DNA of 64,000 nucleotides from Anthostomella pinea (Eukaryota > Ascomycota > Sordariomycetes > Xylariales > Xylariaceae): NCBI GenBank assembly GCA_963556695.1, contig CAUWAG010000003.1:7378001-7442000 (forward strand), read 5' to 3'. How positions within the stretch are numbered: position 1 is the stretch's first letter; each line of letters opens with the position of its first letter. The notes beneath the pieces were generated by a model. It was given only the letters and a program-made list of their open reading frames with translations. It was not told the origin of the DNA and searched no databases. Positions 33,262 through 43,118 of this stretch are shown here, in pieces. A program made the translations under genes and the position numbers.

Positions 33262-36066
33262 CTTCAATCCGAATGTCAGTCTTGGGCTGCTACCGTGACC
33301 TTGCTGTCATGAAAGTGCAGTCGACTGTAGGTTGCCACGTTATACGAGGCGAATATCGGTTTCAGAGGCGAAAGCGGGCGGGGTATTGTCGTCGATGGTG
33401 GTGACGCTGGAATGCAGGTTTCAGGTGACAAGACAATATGACCGACCAAACGATGAAGCACCAGGGAGGCGGGACGATATATCTATCGGCGAATTTGGCC
33501 TGTCGTGCAACAGTAGAGGATGTGCTGGTTCATATGTGTGAAGTCAAGACTGATCTGGCCGTGTAGGCTAGACGCAGGTCACAGGTCGTACGAGGGGTGA
33601 CGGTATTTCGTCTGGGCTCCCTCGGCGTCTCGGACAGGCGGATATCTGGTAAGGTCAATCGGAATGGCTCCGAAGTGAGGCCTTCCCTTGTATCAAGACC
33701 CGTCGTTAGTTGGCTCGGGTGCTGCAGGTGTCGAGCCCATCAACAGTGATGTGCCGTGGGTCGGAAACACCTGGTACACCTGGCATCTGGTCGAAGGCGG
33801 GATCCTCGGTGTCGAAAGGTGCAGGTGCAGGTGTCGCGGCGAGGGAGCAGACGGCAGAGTGAGGAAGAGGGAGAAGAGGCAATCTGAAAGATCTGGAAGT
33901 CTGGGAGTGCAGAGACGGAGGTCAAAATAGGAAGAAGGGTCCCTTGGCCGATAGTCGCGGCTGTTTTCATTCTCGGCCTGGAAGAGGGGATGCCAATGGC
34001 GGGCGATAGGACGGTGTGCATGCCCAGGTGTGGAGGTCGTGGTCGTGGTCGCTTGAAGATCAGCTGCATCTGGCGCGCGCCCTGCCACTAAAGCCACTAA
34101 AGTCACTAGAGGCGCCCATGCCGCACCACCAACTGGCACCTGGCAGGTGCCCGGGGCCCAGATCCCAGACGGCCTCGCTGCCTTGACCCACCGCCTTCAA
34201 CCTTTTAACCTACGCTAATGCCTGAACTCCCCTGGTTGACCCTGATCTTCCCTGGTGACACCTCCTGCCTGCCCCTATCCCTCACCTCTAATTGGTGCAC
34301 ATGAACTATCTCCCAGCAATATGCTGGCCCATACCTAAATGTTATGGACATACAGTACATATGAAGAAGCCAGCCCTTTGATATCCATTGTTGGACCGTC
34401 ACCGCCAGACTTGCCTGAAGTCACAAGTGTCGACGAAGCCTCCGTTGTCATCTCTGCTATGCTAATGACCGAGCAATTATCCGCAGCGCTAGGTTCAGTC
34501 CCTTACCCACTGACTCGTTGTCAATGCTATGCAGTCATGACTCAGGAGTGATTCTAGACTGAGTCTGGCTTTATGGCTCGGCTCGGCGCACAAAAGGTAG
34601 TCCTGATTCGTTCCGGGTACGACTCTCATGACGGGAGAGTAAATAAAGCCAGATAGCAGCTAGACGAACCCCTGTCAACTGTGGTCAGCGTCTCTCATCC
34701 AGAGTCATTTCTAAAGTCACCATAGATGTACCTACCCTGTCGACAGTGATGATAGACTTCAGCATTTGCACTAAAGGGACACATTACCTCAGGCATGGAG
34801 GCCAAGCAGGGGGACTGAACGTTGATAAGTTCAAGCCCAACCCAGCGTTATGAGCAACAGCCCAATGAACCACACACGTGCATATTGTTGATATTATGAA
34901 GTGATGCCGGGATGCGTGTGCCATTATGCGACAGTATGATAATACATCCTCAGCTCAGTCTAATAAGCCTGTACACAGTAGCAGTACGACTTGTGCATGG
35001 CCAGTCATCTTTACTTTCACTTATGGTCGTGAGGTGGGCATTTGTTTGTTTTCTGAGCATTGACATGCATCTGATAGACTGATACCATGAGCAATGGATG
35101 TGAAGGCTTCAGGTTTGGTACCCGGAATGGATCTTATCTCAATATAACTGGAACACCTCCAGAAATAATAATAACTGAGCATTACAGTCTTGGGTCTTAT
35201 TTTACTGCACTGATATCTTCCAGGTGCGCATGAATGGACGTCCGCACCTGTGACGGCATTTCTGTGGCTTAGCTGAGACTGAGAGGATGCAAGGACCAGG
35301 GAGTCGACAGGGAGGGACACTCGAGCTCCAGATGTTCACAGGGATCTGAATACGATGCTTGGCACGAGGAACCCCATACCCATGCCTACCTTAATCAATC
35401 TGCGCAATAATAGTAAACACTCGGTCTTGACACAACTGTCTGACCTCGCTCAGATGACTTCATGTTTTGTTGTTCAGCTTGGGATGAGGTTGAGGACTTC
35501 TAGTACTTTAAGGAGATGATGATAAATGACTATGCAGGACCAGCATACCCGGAATATTTTGTGCCTTACATGCAGATAGACGAAAGATATGTACCTACCT
35601 AAGCTTTCGAGGGAACGTGAGGGGGAAGAGTGGTTTCATATCCAAGACCTGATGAGGCTGGAGGTGAGGCTCGTAGGTCCAGTTCAATGCAACTAGGTCT
35701 GGTCAGTGGTGAGCACGCTGCATTCACGATTCCCGTCAACTTCGTAGGTACTTTGTACTTTACCTAGCTCCGAAGTGGGCCCGTTCCTGATACGCTAGAG
35801 CTTCATGGGCCTGCACTTATCTGGCAAGTCGCCAGTTTGCCTACATTTCCATTTCACAACGTCTTCATCCTCGCCCTTCCGACACGGTCGCATTCTAGCC
35901 AGTTGTTCTGCTGGCGCTTGAGCCCTTACTCTTAACCCAGTCGACGCGACTCGACGCCCTCAATGGCCCGTGCCGGTCGGTGATTTCACTTGATCCAACA
36001 GCCGCACTCCTATTTACATCCATGTCCAGACTGTGAGCCGGGGAAGACAGTATCGAATCCCGCCAA
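33262..36066. other. 2.8-kb intergenic region
   Basis: Upstream regions of two divergent genes. It has small direct repeats (CACTAAAG-type units near 34084-34107), GGTGCAGGTGCAGG near 33822 and a GTACCTACCTAAG string near 35591. No ORF with recognisable features. Confidence 0.5.
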
Positions 36067-37235
36067 ATGGCGCGCGGCATGGGGCCAGTCCGGCTACGGA
36101 GGACGAACTACGTGACTCTGTCCATTGGAGCTGTCTTGTGCCTCTTTATCATCTATTTCCTCGTCCACAGCGGTTCCGACGCCCCGTCCTCGACCTCGAC
36201 CTCGGCCTCGAAAAACGCGAACCGACCTCCAACCCGCAAACCGGCCTTGAAGTCGAGTCTCATCGGTGACCGACCCCCCGTACGCCGCTTCAACCTCAAC
36301 AATGTCACAATCACCACCGATCCAATTGGCAACCAGGAGGCCGTCCTCATCTTGACCCCGATGGCGCGCTTCTACCAGGAGTACTGGGACAATCTGATGA
36401 AGATAAATTATCCCCACGACCTCATCTCACTCGGCTTCATTCTACCCAAGAACAAAGAGGGAAACGCGGCCACAATTGCGCTACAGGCGCAAATCACCAA
36501 GACGCAGAAAGGGGCAGCCAAACACAGGTTCAGGAGCATCGTTATAGAGCGTCAAGACTTTGACCCTCCCCTCATGTCGCAAGATGAAGGTGAACGACAC
36601 AAAATGGAAAATCAGAAGGCGCGGCGCGCTTCCATGTCCAGAGCACGGAATTCGTTGCTGTTTACCACCTTGGGACCTGATACCTCCTGGGTGCTCTGGC
36701 TGGACTCCGATATTGTTGAGACGCCACCGACTCTGATCCAGGACCTCGCAGCACATGACAAGGCCCTCATCGTACCGAACTGCTTCCAAAGATATATCGA
36801 CTCCGAGACGGGCAAGCCAGCGGAACGGCCTTACGACTTCAACAGCTGGCAAGACAGTCCCACAGCACAGGAAATCGCCGCCAAGATGGGCCCCGATGAT
36901 ATTCTTCTCGAAGGTTACTCCGAGATGGCGACCTACAGAGCTCTCATGGCCTATATGGGGGAAAAGGAGAATGACGCAGGCCTCGAGGTCGACTTGGACG
37001 GCGTGGGAGGCACGGCACTGCTGGTCAAGGCAGACGTTCACAGGGACGGTGCCATGTTTCCACCCTTTCCGTTCTACCATCTGATTGAGACAGAGGGCTT
37101 CGCCAAGATGGCGAAGAGGTTAGGTTGGCAGGCTGTAGGCTTGCCAAACTACAAGGTAACATCTCACTTGACATGGAACTCTCCGAGGGCTTTTACTGAC
37201 TGAACTTGTCACAGGTCTACCATTACAACGAGTGA
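36067..37235 (+). CDS. MNN9: MNN9-like mannan polymerase subunit (GT62 alpha-mannosyltransferase)
   Basis: Golgi mannosyltransferase of the Anp1/Mnn9/Van1 family; with Van1 it starts elongation of the N-glycan mannan backbone. Two exons, 36067-37155 and 37215-37235, encode 369 residues. The last exon is only 21 nt and supplies VYHYNE plus the stop; the 59-bp intron has GTAACA and CAG. It is a type II membrane protein: a short basic cytosolic tail, then a membrane segment about residues 16-34 (VTLSIGAVLCLFIIYFLVH), then a Ser/Thr stem. The metal-binding DxD motif is WVLWLDSDIVETPP (Asp203, Asp205). Also present are ILTPMARFYQEYWDNL, VPNCFQRY and DLDGVGGTALLVKADVHRDG. Converges on PEX4. Confidence 0.92.
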
Positions 37236-37923
37236 AAGTTGTCTTACGAAGTATTGTCATCTGTCATGAGTCTCGGGACTTTGCATTTGGGAGGCGAGGA
37301 GTTTGAGCCGCCCGTTCGGCACGTAAACGCATCGTAGTCGAGCGGCATCGGGCCGTCGAGGCTGACGGGGGACGGTTCCTGTAATATACCAGCATCATCA
37401 CGGCAAGGGGTTGTCATTGCCACATTCTGATGTAAAAGGCAGGGCCACTGATAGACGGAGCCCTCACGACTACTATACAGAGGTCCAAGGCGTATTGGAA
37501 AGCATAGAGGCAGTGTATGCCTCGCCCAAATGACTGCAATCAAACATTTCGATTTGCTTTTCACAGAAAGCAAACCTACGGAAGTCTGAATACAGTATGC
37601 CAATCTTAGTGTGATTTCGTAGAAGAAGCAGGATCCCAAAATCTTGCGTACTCTCATGAACGCCTGCCAATTCCCAGCTCGATGTACAGTTTGCCAATGG
37701 CTTTTTCCCCAAGTTGATACAAGCCCTTGACCAGAGCAGTCGTACCATCTTGGTGGATCAATGGCTATACCAATTTGATCTTGTCGCAATATTCCCTCGC
37801 TTGTTGTGTGAATCATGCTGCGCTCCAACGATAGAACCCCGATATCAGAAACACACTCCTCGGAACCCCTATACCTTCGGTACATCACCTAGCGAACCAC
37901 GCACAACCCAAGCACGCAACCCC
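37236..37923. other. Convergent intergenic region MNN9/PEX4
   Basis: 688 bp holding the presumed 3'UTRs of both genes. An antisense ORF of 214 codons (37244-37888) has no recognisable features and was not called. Confidence 0.5.
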
Positions 37924-38581
37924 CTAAGGCCCCTCATACCGCCCCCCCTCGTCGCGACACCAGCACCGCACCAGCGCGGCGGCGCCCACGGCGTCGCCGC
38001 CGCGCAGCAGCGCCGCGACGTCGACGTTGAGCGGCGAGTCGGTTTCGGGGCAGCCGAGCAGCATGCGCACGGCGCGCACACACTCCAGCACGCTGTACGC
38101 CGGCGTCCATGCCTTGCCCAACAAATCGAGGCAGATCTCGCCCGACCGCAGCGCCACGTTGGCGTGCACGACGGGCGTGCGGAACGCGATCTGGGGCGGC
38201 TGCAGCGGGTAGGCGGACGGGATCGTTATGGTTAGGAGCCAGCGGCCTTCTGTTTTTTGGGGGAAGGGGAAGATGTTAGTTTGATTGAGTGGTGATTTGG
38301 GGGAGAGGGAAGGAAGAGGAGGACGGGAAAGGAGGACGTGAGGGAAACACACCATCGTATCCGCCCCCGACGCCCCGGCCGTTGATCACGGCCTCCCAGC
38401 GCAACAGCTCGTCCTCGCCGACGGGGCCGAGCCGCTCGATGCCCGTCTCGCTCGGCGCCTCCTTCTCCCAGACGGCGAGCTCGCGCAGCAGGCGCTTCGT
38501 TGCGTTGCGCGACGACGACGATGACGACGACCCCGCCGACAGGGCCGAGGTCGCCGTCGGGGACTTGGGTCTGCTCGACAT
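37924..38581 (-). CDS. PEX4: Peroxisomal ubiquitin-conjugating enzyme E2 PEX4
   Basis: E2 enzyme that monoubiquitinates the import receptor Pex5 for recycling, anchored to peroxisomes by Pex22. Two exons, 38581-38353 and 38249-37924, give 184 residues; the 103-bp intron has donor GTGTGT and acceptor CAG, and the join reads GGYDEGRWLLTITIPSAYPL. The catalytic Cys is in LRSGEICLDLLGKAWTPAYS (Cys116). The usual HPN tripeptide upstream is HAN (105-107). The C-terminal PLNVDVAALLRGGD is typical of fungal Pex4. A serine run (SAGSSSSSSSRN) sits near the N-terminus. Exon 2 is very GC-rich. PEX4 is favoured over other E2s because of the C-terminal motif. Confidence 0.9.
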
Positions 38582-40163
38582 CTACGGGCGTGTCTGTCTG
38601 TCCGTTGTACGTGTATGCGCGTGGCTCGGCTGCGGTATCGGTCTCTGTCTGTCCGTCTGTCGGTTTCGGACACTGGTGCGTCGCGCACCGGGTAGTGGAT
38701 CAGGGAGTTACTGGATTGTTTGTGTCCTCGAGCTTCTGACGGAGCGGAACCTGTTGGAGCGCGTGAATAGTTGATTAGGTACTTACTTTGTACGGGAGCG
38801 TGTAAGCCGAGTCTATCGATGAACGACATGAGAAAGCTTCCAGAGCTCCACGGCCTCCAGCTGCCAGCCACAGTGCTGCGAACAGGGGTCCGGTGCGAAT
38901 GGCGGGCGAAAGGCGGGAGCAGCCGTTGACTTTGATGAGTGGATCGCGTCTCGGTATAACACTACATCCTACACGTACATACGTGGCCTATGAGCCTAAG
39001 GGGGATTACTATGTAGACCTGTTCATACCACACTTCGTCGCTCAAGGGCGAAATGTAGTCCGAATTGTCTCTCATCAGATCATCCCTCCCAGGCGACAGC
39101 AAAGCTCATTCTCGACACAAATAATACAATCTAACTGTTGGATCTATGCGATTCCACATTCAAACCATCCATACCGAACCCACATGTATGATTAGATAAG
39201 AGATTAGATACCGGATTGTGAGGTCACTTAGCCAGACCTGCGAGTCCAGCTAGATCTCCCAATCCAACCATCAGCAACATCATGACCTTGACCCAATACT
39301 CGAGGATTATGATTGATCGTTCAAGCCTGTTCCAACACTAACAGTTATGCTACGAATCGACGCTCTCTACATCTGACCCGTTGTTCCCTACCTTACCTTG
39401 ATCATTAGTTTTGGGACAGCTACAGCCACAATCTTAACCAGCATATAGGACCATATTAAGTCCAGATTACGTTCTGGGAACAATGCATCAAATCAATGTA
39501 TCAGCAATATATGTTCTTCATTATGTTGTGTACAGCTGGAAACCGCGGCCAGTCTAGTGGCCAGCGGCCAGACGGTGGGCAATGCCCAACACTCATTTTC
39601 GAGTATCAAGTTCCACCAGATGCTTGTCCCATCTTTGCATCACATCATCCTCTGCCGCAATGCTATGTCCGAGAAATCAACGCCACCAGCCCTACCCTCT
39701 CCCGATGGCAGAATGACGTGTTCCGCCCATGTGATCATACAATTCTTCGCGTCTGGAAAAGCAAAGACGAGGTAGATAATAGCCGGGCGAAAGGCAGATC
39801 ATCATGAAATGCTCGTGGTGTGGTCATCAATCATCGTAAACCAGCCCTTCATTGAGTCGAGACAATCGATTCTGGAATAGTCAAGACGTCTCCAGTTCAT
39901 CGACTGTGAGGTATACCGGCGGAAGTGGGCCTTATCGTAAGAATCCATAGGGCCAGTGGCCGTGTAAAGGCCGCCTGACAATTGCGATAGTTGTCGCGCC
40001 CAGATAAGAAACTGCGTGGACATCATCTTCGCCCACTCCGTCATCGATGAGCCGAATCAGGTACTACGTTTCCGCTACCCTTCTCAACTTCTGCCTCGTT
40101 GTGCGCTTTGGAGGAGCGCCGTCGATGAAAAAGTCCAGCCAGGACAAAATGTCGAAGTACCCT
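38582..40163. other. 1.6-kb intergenic region
   Basis: PEX4 promoter at left, 3'UTR of the proline-rich gene at right. No supportable ORF or repeat. Confidence 0.5.
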
Positions 40164-43118
40164 CTAGGACCCAGTCGACGTTTTCGGCTTCCAAAATTGC
40201 ATCATGCGACTCAAGCGCTTCGACTTGCTCGACTTCTCCTTTTTCTCCGATTCATTGTCGCAAGGGACCTCCATATTCAGTTTGCTTCTTTCGCCGTGGG
40301 CGCTACTGATCAAGCGGCTAAGACTGGCCAAGCTGGATCTACGACGCCCAAAAGCGGTAGACGTGAAAGAAGCTGGCCGTTGATCATGGAAAGGCATGTT
40401 CCTTGGTCGAACACCTGGAGCAAACGTACTGTCTCGAGTCATAGTTGAATTGCTGCTCGTTAGAGAAGGGACATCCACCGATAGTCGCACAACTTCAGGC
40501 CCGGGTTCTCCCATTAACAATGACTGAAAATTGGTTTCGTCAGTGATGGAGGACGGAGCCGTAGAAATCCGTTGCGCATCGTAGGACACTGGCGAGCGTG
40601 GTGATGGGAACGAAGAGGCATGGCTCATCGAATATGGACTGACGGGTATCGATAGGGCCGCAGTGGGCGCCACTGGGTCTGCATTGATTGAAGCGACATC
40701 ATTGTTGCTTACGACCCTGCGCGGCGAAGGTGCAGCTGAGCCGAAAGCCTCTGCACCAGCTGCATACACGACACGGCTCTTAGATGCGCTGTGGCTGGTC
40801 TCCTCTTCCAGAATGACATGCTCGTGCAGCGAGTTGGAAGAGTTCTCAGTCCTCACTTTGGAACCAGGAGGTTGCATGTCTAAGCTCGAGCCGCTGCCCT
40901 TTCGCTTTACGGACGCGGCAGTCTGACTGTCGGCGGGCCCAATCGGTAAGCTGAGATCGCGCTCTTGTGTGGGCGTTGAGGTGGCGTCATCAGTATCAGA
41001 TGCTTCATCGTTCTCATCGTTTGCAGACTCTTCAGACGGACTACTCGCGCCTTCGTCGTCATCGTCCTCTTCTTCGTCCTCCTCAAAGACGTCGGCCATC
41101 GTAGAGGAGCTACCAAATCGATGGATACCAAATCTTCCAGCCTCGAAGGGTGGCATCTCAGGCGCACTCTCGGCTCGGCGATGGTAATGCATTCCGGGAC
41201 CGCTGAAGCCTCTCAGTCCTGCGGCACTGTGGAGTTGCCGCTTAGGCTGAGTGCCGGGCTTCTGCGCCTCTTCCCATTGCGGATCCCGAGATGACGGGGT
41301 GTTAAAGGGGCCTAGTGCGGCATCAAGATCAATCATGGGATAAGACCCCTCGTCGTCAGTTGGAGTGCGTCGTGGCTTTGTGATCTCGGAATCTGAGGAA
41401 GGATGAACATCATTCCCACCTAGGTTGTGCGAAGTGAACGAACTACGAGGTCCTAGAACATCATCCGAGTCCTCATGCCTTGCCATACGACGCAGAGGCG
41501 GTGTTTGAGATCGGCGACGTGCCTTTGACTTCTGTGATGGTGACTTCGACTTGCGCGTCAGAATTGAGCCTGCCCAAGACTTGACCTTCTTCTGCTTTTT
41601 CTTTCCGGGAACCTTTCGACCTTCCGATTGGGACGCGGGGCCACTGGTGTTGCCATTGTCTGCGTTCATGCTCTTCTCAACCAAGGGGGCCACAGCTTCA
41701 GTCATTCTCGGCGCAGAGACCGACGAACTTGAACTGACGGGGCGTGCTTTTGTGGGCGACCCAGCGCTGGCCAACGATTCTAGGCCGAAGAATGACCATC
41801 TTTTTGGCGTCTTTATGGGACTAGGCGCAGGGCGCTCAGAAGACTTCCCTTCGAGTAACTCATTCAAAAACGGAATAGAGTTGCGCCTCCGAGGGGATGG
41901 AGCGTTTTCGGTTAAAATGTGGAGGCTCGGAGTACGTTCAAGCACTGCACCTGCTGTACTGGGGCGACCTGCTGTACTTGGGCGAGAACCAGATTTGCTG
42001 CTCGAACGTGGTGACCCTAGAAGGGCCGGCGGATCACGGTCTGCGCTTGTTGTATTGGTCGCGGATATAATCGAGGAGATACTTCCGGACACTGAATGCC
42101 CAGGTCGGCCTGTTACTGTACTGGCTGTATCCGTCGATACCAACGACAATGGACGTGGGATAAATTCGATGGTTTCGGAAAACCCAACTCTTGCACGCGT
42201 GGCTGGCTTCGCACTTGGTTGAGATTGAGGACGACCTGTGGCTTCCTGAACGTTTTTCTCATGTGGTGCTTCGCGTTGATCATCCACTGTTGGTTGCGCT
42301 GCCACATCTCTACCACTCGGCTCGGGGAAGATGCGAGGTTTGTCGTCGAAGTCGGCGGGGCTGGCGGGAGCACTGCTACCTCTGGAAGGGTTTGGACTAG
42401 TTGGTTGCAGTATCTTTGAAAGATCATGACTCGAGATTGCAGCAGAGCGCCGATGAGCATGTCCTCTCCTAGAGCTAGGCGCGGTCGTCGGCGCTAATGT
42501 AGGCGACGCAAAGCCACTCTCTGACTTGGTCGGGCTTGTACTCATCAATGTGATCGACTCTCCCGATTTCAGTTTGCCGCCTACGAATTCACTGGTGCCC
42601 CGTCGGTGGCCTATGTTGGTTGGTATCGTTCTTGGTGACTGTGGAGAGATTGGTGGGCTCAGTAGAGACGTGACCGATTCGGTTGCTGAGCCAGGATTGA
42701 ACGAGAAGTCTGGCAACGCAGGCGATTTCGAGAGGCGGCCCACGGTTTTCGGGCTGAGTGTGGCGCCCGGATTGAAGTTAAAATCAGGAAGCGCTGGCGA
42801 TCGTCGTGGGCGATCGAACGACGCGGTGCCAAAATCGAGACTGCCGTCCTGTAATTCCACAGCAGATTGAGGCCGTCGTCGGGCCGTGGCTTTGGAAAAC
42901 GAAGAAGGTGCCGACGAAGCTGAAGGACGAGCCGGAAAGACGAAGTGAGGATTCGGCGGTGGAGGCAGATTGATGCGAGGCGACGGCTGGGGACTAGCCT
43001 GCGCTGCCATAATGTCATCCGAATTTGTACGTACCACGAGCTGGTGTGTTTTGACATCGTTCGTATCCCCAATGGCAACGGCTTCCATTGGGCTGTTGGT
43101 CGCGAATACAGTTGCCAT
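40164..43118 (-). CDS. Large disordered Ser/Pro-rich fungal protein ('cell wall proline-rich' type)
   Basis: Single-exon 984-residue protein without signal peptide or membrane segment, so the family label 'cell wall' is doubtful. It has an internal near-repeat SPALPDFNFNPG / SPALPDFSFNPG (107-118, 132-143), the block RRGHAHRRSAAISSHDLSKI, and a basic stretch PGKKKQKKVKSWAGSILTRK. An acidic run (DVFEEDEEEDDDDEG) is followed by a C-terminal basic end KSKRLSRMMQFWKPKTSTGS. The RRGHAHRRS...ISSHDLS block and the C-terminus recur in filamentous fungal homologs as I recall them. Function is unknown; abundant SP/TP and RRxS sites suggest a phosphoregulated scaffold, which is inference. The start ATG is at 43118, with no upstream in-frame extension called. 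Confidence 0.8.
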   Translation of the reverse strand: MATVFATNSPMEAVAIGDTNDVKTHQLVVRTNSDDIMAAQASPQPSPRINLPPPPNPHFVFPARPSASSAPSSFSKATARRRPQSAVELQDGSLDFGTASFDRPRRSPALPDFNFNPGATLSPKTVGRLSKSPALPDFSFNPGSATESVTSLLSPPISPQSPRTIPTNIGHRRGTSEFVGGKLKSGESITLMSTSPTKSESGFASPTLAPTTAPSSRRGHAHRRSAAISSHDLSKILQPTSPNPSRGSSAPASPADFDDKPRIFPEPSGRDVAAQPTVDDQREAPHEKNVQEATGRPQSQPSAKPATRARVGFSETIEFIPRPLSLVSTDTASTVTGRPGHSVSGSISSIISATNTTSADRDPPALLGSPRSSSKSGSRPSTAGRPSTAGAVLERTPSLHILTENAPSPRRRNSIPFLNELLEGKSSERPAPSPIKTPKRWSFFGLESLASAGSPTKARPVSSSSSVSAPRMTEAVAPLVEKSMNADNGNTSGPASQSEGRKVPGKKKQKKVKSWAGSILTRKSKSPSQKSKARRRSQTPPLRRMARHEDSDDVLGPRSSFTSHNLGGNDVHPSSDSEITKPRRTPTDDEGSYPMIDLDAALGPFNTPSSRDPQWEEAQKPGTQPKRQLHSAAGLRGFSGPGMHYHRRAESAPEMPPFEAGRFGIHRFGSSSTMADVFEEDEEEDDDDEGASSPSEESANDENDEASDTDDATSTPTQERDLSLPIGPADSQTAASVKRKGSGSSLDMQPPGSKVRTENSSNSLHEHVILEEETSHSASKSRVVYAAGAEAFGSAAPSPRRVVSNNDVASINADPVAPTAALSIPVSPYSMSHASSFPSPRSPVSYDAQRISTAPSSITDETNFQSLLMGEPGPEVVRLSVDVPSLTSSNSTMTRDSTFAPGVRPRNMPFHDQRPASFTSTAFGRRRSSLASLSRLISSAHGERSKLNMEVPCDNESEKKEKSSKSKRLSRMMQFWKPKTSTGS

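Noticed and set aside
37244..37888. 214-codon minus-strand ORF between MNN9 and PEX4
   Set aside because: No recognisable motifs; it lies in the shared 3'UTR region.
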